A stretch of 64,000 nucleotides of DNA from Erpobdella octoculata. Taxonomy: Eukaryota; Annelida; Clitellata; Hirudinida; Erpobdellidae. The notes beneath the pieces were generated by a model. That model was not told the origin of the DNA. It worked only from the letters and a program-made list of their open reading frames with translations, and made no database searches. Both the position numbers and the translations under genes were made by a program. The first letter of the stretch is position 1; each line of letters begins with the position of its first letter. Positions 59,147 to 64,000 of this stretch are shown in pieces. The DNA lies in assembly GCA_963978895.1 (NCBI GenBank), contig OZ022247.1, forward strand, positions 21,051,658 to 21,115,657, written 5' to 3'.

Positions 59147-59232
59147 CTTTTTTCGATCCTGATATAAATGAAAATAAGTATATTGACTTAAGTGACTTTA
59201 CTTTGTAATCTTACTAGCGGGCTACCGTCGTT
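59147..59232 (-). promoter_or_regulatory. 5' leader / proximal promoter region of the giant mucin gene
   Basis: An AT-rich stretch directly upstream of the ATG at 59146, containing an in-frame TAA (59200-59198) and AT-rich words (TCAATATACTTAT, ATTTATATCAGG) that could serve as a TATA element. None is a clear consensus at a defined distance from a start site, and no splice acceptor is evident just before the ATG. Confidence 0.3.
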
Positions 59233-59385
59233 TCTCGGGGTTTTTTTTAGGTTGTTCTATCGTTTTTCTCACTTGCTCCCGTTTTCTTTCCCGTTTGATC
59301 TCCCGCCCCCGGTCCGTTTCCCTTTCCGCTTACTTTTCCATTCCCGGTCGTTTTCCGTTCCCGGTCACTTTCCAGGTTCGGAAAC
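59233..59385. repeat. Degenerate C/T-rich tract upstream of the mucin start
   Basis: Imperfect repeats of TTTCCC, CCCGGTC and GTTTTCCGTTCCCGG run through this interval on the plus strand. It resembles the subterminal AACCCG tracts of the hAT-like elements in style but not in sequence. It may be the end of another mobile element (a possible terminus TAGCGGGCTACCGTCG near 59215); no matching opposite end was found. Confidence 0.4.
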
Positions 59386-59908
59386 CCTAACCCGTTTAAG
59401 ACCATCGTACGTTTTACGAACACACTTATTTTTGGCATTGCATAAAATTAGGCTGTAATTTGTTTTCTGTTAAAAGTTTTTTTTTATGTTAAGAAAGCTT
59501 CAATACACTGTATAAAAATTTTTAAATAATTTTTTTATTTGTATTAAGTAGTTAAATCTGGGTTGGAATATGAGCATTTTCAAGGTTTTCGACCGATATT
59601 ACTTTAAAAATTTATTATGCTAATTTCATGAGAGTTATCATAACAAAAGTTTGAAATATCGAAAGAGGATGTACTCAAAAGTAAACAACAACGTTAAATA
59701 AATTTTATTGTGTTTACACTAACCCACAATCTGAACATGTATGAGTCATGCTCGTTCTACGATCGTTGGTCGTATAGAATACTTTATGCGAACGAGTCGA
59801 AACTAGTTTATTCAGCTTATAGTTGTGCAGTGGTTGAATTGGTGAAAGTGTTTTTTGCAAATTTATTCTTCGAATGAAATGCTTGTAAAGTTTAAAAATG
59901 AAAGGCGT

Positions 59909-60060
59909 TTTTTCACGTTGGAAGAAGCTATGGAACTAATTCTTGATGATGATGATAGCATTGAGGTTGACATACTTGTCATTCTTCCGCCCTGCGCATC
60001 ATAACACGTGACTGATGAATAAGCAAATGAAGAAGAAATGTTATTCTTTGTAACATATCC
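59909..60060 (+). pseudogene. piggyBac-like transposase remnant, N-terminal acidic region
   Basis: The frame reads FFTLEEAMELILDDDDSI, then EVDILVILPP, then VTDE and NEEEM separated by stop codons. piggyBac-type transposases commonly begin with an acidic segment of this layout (a Leu-Glu-Glu-Ala helix, a run of Asp, a hydrophobic-Leu-Pro-Pro motif and T-D-E). Several stops show that it is dead. Confidence 0.5.
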
Positions 60061-60341
60061 GGGAAGGTAGAAGTTGATTATACTAATGATGGGATGGGAT
60101 TAGACTGTGTCGGTTCTTTGGGTGAAGAAATGTAGGTCGCAAATACGGTCAGTTCAATGCCGCGGCAACCAAAACGCCAAAAACAATTGAAATGCACTTG
60201 GACCAAAAAGAGTCATTTGAATAGCCACTTTTAAAACAGTCTATATACAACGACTTTGAAAAACCCCATATAGGCTGTGTAGGTTGTTTTATACCGATGA
60301 AATGAATTCATGCACCGTTGAAGAAACAAAACGATAGGGAA

Positions 60342-60496
60342 GATTCGGCAACTGTCCATGGTCACGATCTGGAAAAGGTGAAAACAGTAGGTCGCTACAA
60401 GCTGGAAAATTGTGGCAAAACACTGTTCATGTGGGCCAAGTGCGGCAGACGACTTCATCGGAATTGTTTTGGTGCTTTCCGCACACTCCGGTTTTG
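60342..60496 (+). pseudogene. piggyBac-like transposase remnant, C-terminal Cys-rich end
   Basis: The frame reads YKLENCGKTLF and WAKCGRRLHRNCFGAFRT before a TGA at 60494-60496. The pattern C, then C-x3-LH-x2-CF near the C-terminus is that of the piggyBac cysteine-rich zinc-binding domain, with some ligands lost. Only about 280 bp separates it from the N-terminal remnant, so the DDD catalytic domain has been deleted. The 92-codon frame on the opposite strand here is a shadow. Confidence 0.5.
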
Positions 60497-60843
60497 AAAC
60501 GACTATCATGATTTATTGAATGTTAAATTTTTGGATTTTATTGAACTGTGTTACTGATAAAGTCAGAAATGTGTTTTTAGCTTTTCTGTTTATAGCCTAA
60601 AATTTTTATTATAATTGTTTGCGTTGAGAACAAAAAAAATTGACTTTTAAACATTTTGTCGTTTTCAGTAGTCTATACGACCACCGTTCGAAAAACGAGC
60701 ATAGTGAATTTTCAAAGTTTTCTTTCAAATAAAAAATAATTGAAAATAAATCTGTTAAAACATAAGCAAGTAACTTAGAAATAACAAAAAAAATAATAGA
60801 AATCTAATTAATAAAGTTTTGGACCTAAACGGGCTAACCCTAA

Positions 60844-61489
60844 CCATTTATATTCAAAAAAGCAATCTATCCTGTTTAAAATATAACAAATGGTTAGTTT
60901 GAGTAAAAGACGCCCCACGTTTTAAGTTTTAAAAGTTTATGGCTTGTTTGTTATACGAATGTCCACAATTAACGCATGCCTCCATCAAGACATTTCTGAC
61001 ACAGCCCAGAGAAAAATTATTTTCTTCTTTTCAGTTCACAAAAACGTGGTATTTTAACAAAGTTTTTTTAAATTATTTTATTTTAAGTTAAAAGCAAAGT
61101 TTAACAAAGTCAAAAAAGTTTAGTTAAAGTGATAGTTTAACTATAAGATTGATATGGTCGTCTATTTAAAAAAAAAAAAAAAGAAATATGCAGTTTTGAT
61201 GGAAATAAAATTTTAAACAATGAGTCATTCTACTCTTTGATCATGTTAATAAATAATTTAGAAACAAAATTTCAAGCATGATCTTCGACCATGTAATTAG
61301 TTAATTGAAAGAACCAAAATTGCCGAGATCAGTATAAAAAACAAATAAGTAAAGATAAAAAACAATGTTTTTTAAAAACACACTTTTATATTTTTACACT
61401 ATACAATATACATAAACAACGAGCATATTAGCATAGATAATAAATAGTTCGACGAAAATATCACAAATAATTATTTAATTAAATTTCGT
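60844..61489. other. AT-rich spacer without recognisable feature
   Basis: Short frames only, a poly-A run at 61168-61182, and no homology that I can recognise. Confidence 0.6.
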
Positions 61490-61860
61490 CCAATCGATCC
61501 GAATGTTTAAATTTTTAAGTCTCTAGCTCATCGGGAAGTTAGTTTAAAATCGATTGCAAAATTTGACGTCAGACAGACAGACAGACAGAGAAGTTAAAAT
61601 AAGTAAAAGTGTGTAAAAAGTTACGAAATAGTTGGAAAAAGTTTAATTAATTTTTTTTTAGTTTCGTTATAAACATTTTTAAATTAGTTGCTACTAAAAG
61701 TTTAAGTATTTTAATTAAAAGTTAGGAAAAATTTAACTAAAAAAACAGTTTGTGCCCATCTCGGTCTTTCTCTACTATTTTCTCTCCCTTTCTTTTTAAA
61801 TCCCTTATATTAACTTCCCTACAGGTTTTGCTTGCTTGCTTCAATCAATCAATCAGTCCC
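61490..61860. repeat. Dispersed-repeat relic with CAGA microsatellite
   Basis: Contains CTCATCGGGAAGTTAGTTTA, whose complement resembles 820-860, and (CAGA)n at 61570-61589. The part at 61795-61850 (TTTAAATCCCTTATATTAAC onward) resembles 740-790. This is probably an old SINE or LINE tail family present twice in the window. Confidence 0.45.
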
Positions 61861-61880
61861 TATCAACATAAATAATTTCC

Positions 61881-61904
61881 TATGTATGTATGTATGTATG
61901 TATG
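61881..61904. repeat. (TATG)6 microsatellite
   Basis: Six perfect TATG units at the outer edge of the left inverted-repeat arm. The opposite arm ends in a related but degraded CATATATG/TACATACA tract. Confidence 0.9.
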
Positions 61905-62103
61905 TTAGCAATTTCGCATAACGCGGTGGCCGCGGTGATCAGCAGTTAGCAGTTGCTAAAATTAGTGCGCGCGGGCGTGTAAAAAAAGTTATTACAAAAT
62001 CGTACACTGTCAGTCCTAAAGATCAAAAGAGGTGGCACTGCAATCGAAAAATAATATATAAGAAGATTAAACAAATCTGTCATTTTTGACGGGCTATCTC
62101 TAG
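61905..62103 (+). repeat. Left arm of a 1.9-kb inverted-repeat structure
   Basis: TTAGCAATTTCGCATAACGC ... GCTATCTCTAG. The reverse complement is found at about 63557-63757 with roughly 80% identity by eye, including GTACACTGTC, GTTATTAC and GTCATTTTTGACG. Inside the arm TTAGCAATT is answered by AATTGCTAA or a close variant, enclosing a GC-rich core. It could be the long terminal inverted repeats of a DNA transposon, or two inverted copies of one short element. Confidence 0.7.
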
Positions 62104-62662
62104 TTTATTTATATAGCGCTATTTACATAACGTGCAATAGCGCTCGGCCATAAACTGACCGAACAGAAATGTTTTAAGTCCCCGACGGAAAACAGTAAGA
62201 AGTAGAGTTAGTAAGAAATGCAGGAAGAAAGTTTCGGAAAAAAGAACCAGAATAGGAAAAAGAACGTTTAGCAAAAGAATGCTTACAGTAAAGATACGAA
62301 AGTGACTAAGACAAGACTTAAAAGGGATTTGTATTAATTTAGTTAGGTAGAGTGGAGAAGGGCAATTTTTAATTTTAAACATCAGTAGACAAATTTAAAA
62401 AATCATCCTATATTTAAGAGGAAACCAATGGAGAAGAACAAGAAATGAAGAGATATGAAAAAATAAGAGAACTCTGGCAACTAGATGGCAGTAATTAATT
62501 TGATTTGATTAATTTTAATTCATTTAAGGCCTAATTTATGTCGGAAACATTCAACATTCAATTCATGTATTGTCATCCAGAATAAAGCTTTCCTGAAAGT
62601 TTTAGAGCTCTAGGTGGTCGAAAAATGGGTGAATTTTTTTTTCTAATATTTGATCACCACAG

Positions 62663-62684
62663 ACAAACAAACAAACAAACAAAC
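62663..62684. repeat. (CAAA)n microsatellite
   Basis: ACAA/CAAA units in tandem following GATCACCACAGA, an arrangement like the CAGA tract at 61570. It probably marks the end of another dispersed-repeat copy. Confidence 0.8.
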
Positions 62685-62689
62685 AGAGA

Positions 62690-62840
62690 GACGAATGAAG
62701 TTAAATAAAAGCATTTAATATTAAAGCATTTAATAAAAATTGACTCAGATCCCAAATTGTCGACCCCAGGAATCGAACCCACGACATTCACTTTCTCGGT
62801 TTCATAGACCGATGCGTTTGTCCAATTTTGGTTTGTCCAA
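62690..62840 (-). mobile_element. tRNA-derived SINE head
   Basis: On the minus strand GGTTCGATTCC (62779-62769) is a perfect polymerase III B box (GGTTCGANNCC), within GTCGTGGGTTCGATTCCTGGG. About 40 nt upstream lies CATCGGTCTATGAAACCGAG, resembling an anticodon arm. No cloverleaf closes, so this is a SINE relic rather than a tRNA gene. Confidence 0.55.
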
Positions 62841-63101
62841 GCGAGCTGAAATAAGGTATCTACTTAGGTTTGGATAGTGATTGGACAGCTTCTGAAGTAG
62901 TGTGAACAGCATTGGTTTGTCACAGCAGTATAAACTGATGTAGTTAGTTTACTCTGGTAGTAGCGACTTAAAATTTCCAATTATGACTATATGTGAATTG
63001 ATAGTGATTAAACCGCTTCTGAATAGTTTTTGACTCAAAAATATCTTGTTTCTCTGGCTTAATTCTTAGCAGAGAATCAACAAATAAATTTAAAAAATTA
63101 A

Positions 63102-63432
63102 AATAAACAAATAAGAAAACATTTCTAGAAAAAGAAGCAGCTTCTTGACAGAGTTGTAGAAATTAATTTCTGATCACATCCTTTATATTGACAGGAAAGT
63201 TGCTTCAGGATTGTTTTGTGTCGTACATGTAGATGTATGGTATATGATGAGGAAATTTATTCTTTCTCTCATAATTGGTCATTTTTATAAACATTCCTGA
63301 AACAACTTTTCTGTCAATATAAAGGGTGTAATCAGAATTTATTTTCTACTTTTTGGCAGGTTTTTGAGATACAAGAACTCTGTCAAGAAGTTGCTTCTTT
63401 TTCTAGAAATTTTTTTCTATTAGTTTTTTTGA
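63102..63432. mobile_element. Fold-back (long hairpin) element
   Basis: Arms of about 95-120 nt, 63102-63218 and 63288-63432, are reverse complements: TCTAGAAAAAGAAGCAGCTT pairs with its counterpart ending CTTCTTTTTCTAGA, and CCTTTATATTGACAGGAAAG pairs with the CTTTTCTGTCAATATAAAGG side. The right arm holds an extra segment of about 26 nt (TTTTTGGCAGGTTTTTGAGA...). The loop is about 70 nt with no coding content. It lies within the larger inverted-repeat pair. Confidence 0.7.
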
Positions 63433-63556
63433 AGTCACGATTGCGTAGTCAACAGACTGGTCGCCATCTCAACGATTTGCTATTGCTAAACTGTCGTTTA
63501 AAAAGCCAGAAAAAATGGCTAAAATTCCAACTCCCTAATTTCTACTTGTATTAACA

Positions 63557-63757
63557 ATACTAGAGATAGTACGTCAAAAATGACGAATTTTAAAAAAATC
63601 TCATTATATATTATTTTTCCATTGTAGCGCCACTTTTTTTTTTAACTTTAGGGCCGACAGTGTACAATTGCGTAATAACTTTTATTACACGCTAGCGCGC
63701 TCAAATTTTAGCAATTGCTGACTGCTGAGCACCGCGGCCGCCGCGTTATGCGAAATT
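63557..63757 (-). repeat. Right arm of the 1.9-kb inverted-repeat structure
   Basis: CTAGAGATAGTACGTCAAAA ... GCGAAATTGCTAA, the reverse complement of 61905-62103. Both arms point their CTATCTCTAG ends toward the middle. The 1.45 kb between them has no intact gene. Confidence 0.7.
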
Positions 63758-63829
63758 GCTAACTTACATACACACCTACATATATGCTTGCTTACATTTT
63801 TTTCTCTCTTTCACAACGCCTTTTCCAAG

Positions 63830-64000
63830 ACAAGTCTTGCTCGAAGGCGAGAAAGGGTACTTGCAGAGGCAGCCATTTATAGGCGCTTACCCTTTTAGCA
63901 ATTCGAGTGAACTCCTTGCTTAAGGGAGTTACGCTGGTGACGCCGGCGAGGTTCGAACTGCCGACCTAACGATCGACAGGCGAACGCTCTACCGCTCTGC
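63830..64000 (-). mobile_element. tRNA-derived SINE, cut by the right window edge
   Basis: On the minus strand GCAGAGCGGTAGAGCGTTCG (64000-63981) matches a tRNA A-box region, and AGTTCGAACCT (63959-63949) matches a B box. The order and spacing are as in a tRNA 5' half. The T-stem does not pair properly and the sequence continues into a unique body (GCCGGCGTCACCAGCGTAAC), so I call a SINE. Its start may lie just outside the window. Confidence 0.6.

Larger units (their letters stand above)
59387..60838. mobile_element. Decayed, internally deleted piggyBac-like element
   Basis: The left end CTAACCCGTTTAAGACC (59387-59403) is mirrored by GTTAGCCCGTTTAGGTCC (reverse complement of 60821-60838). 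An internal inverted pair lies at 59747-59779 and 60672-60703 (GTTGGTCGTATAG / GGTGGTCGTATAG). Between them are two transposase-like remnants on the plus strand (listed separately). TTAA target copies expected for piggyBac are not seen at these ends, so the exact borders are uncertain. The catalytic core is missing. Confidence 0.5.

Noticed and set aside
26631..59162. Plus-strand 10,843-codon Val/Asp/Ser-rich frame, and similar frames over arrays B and C
   Set aside because: Exact complement of the mucin repeat, with no signal sequence or plausible fold. It is open because the sense codons lack complementary stops.
59192..59458. Small frames on both strands upstream of the mucin start
   Set aside because: Composition follows the C/T-rich degenerate tract; no motif or context supports a protein.
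60231..60509. 92-codon minus-strand frame
   Set aside because: Antisense of the piggyBac-like C-terminal remnant.
62119..62382. 87-codon minus-strand Leu/Phe-rich frame
   Set aside because: AT-rich spacer between inverted repeats; no family resemblance, no homologue visible, likely chance.
63940..64000. Genuine tRNA gene at the right edge
   Set aside because: A and B boxes fit, but the T-stem does not pair and no acceptor stem or 3' end is seen; better a SINE head.

Overview
The window is eukaryotic and almost gene-poor. No bacterial operon, rRNA or CRISPR feature is visible. AT-rich spacers, hAT-like and piggyBac-like relics, tRNA-derived SINE heads and tetranucleotide microsatellites (CAGA, TATG, CAAA) fit an arthropod, most likely an insect. 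A dipteran is my low-confidence guess, and the sequence gives no firm marker for it.

About 56 of the 64 kb is one kind of coding DNA on the minus strand: Thr/Ser/Glu/Pro mucin-like repeats. In the direction of transcription (right to left), the frame opens at 59146 with a signal-peptide-like N-terminus. It runs 32.5 kb without a stop to 26643 (array A, 45-nt/15-residue unit), resumes from 25581 to 6653 (array B, more varied, with 1080-bp higher-order repeats), and resumes from about 6026 to 1029 (array C, degenerate). Array C ends in a short hydrophobic tail. A fourth degenerate stretch of the same type (661 to beyond the left edge) is joined in frame to array C if a 404-bp intron at 662-1065 is real.

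The two gaps between the arrays are transposons. The gap at 25582-26642 is a complete 1061-bp non-autonomous hAT-like element with matching termini and an 8-bp target duplication GTAGTTAG. Removing it with one target copy joins arrays A and B exactly in frame. The gap at about 6025-6652 is a related, partly decayed copy whose intact end abuts the same octamer. The simplest reading is one ancestral secreted mucin gene of roughly 18,800 codons, now split by two insertions. As read, each upstream array ends on a stop inside or just beyond the transposon terminus. Whether the elements are spliced out, break the gene, or are absent from other alleles cannot be told from sequence.

Right of the gene (59.15-64 kb) I see no intact gene. 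This part holds a short 5' flank, a C/T-rich degenerate tract, a decayed piggyBac-like element, AT-rich spacer, a pair of about 220-bp inverted repeats 1.5 kb apart, a fold-back element and two tRNA-derived SINE heads, one cut by the window edge. The long antisense Val-rich frames over the arrays are by-products of the repeat codons and are not annotated as genes.
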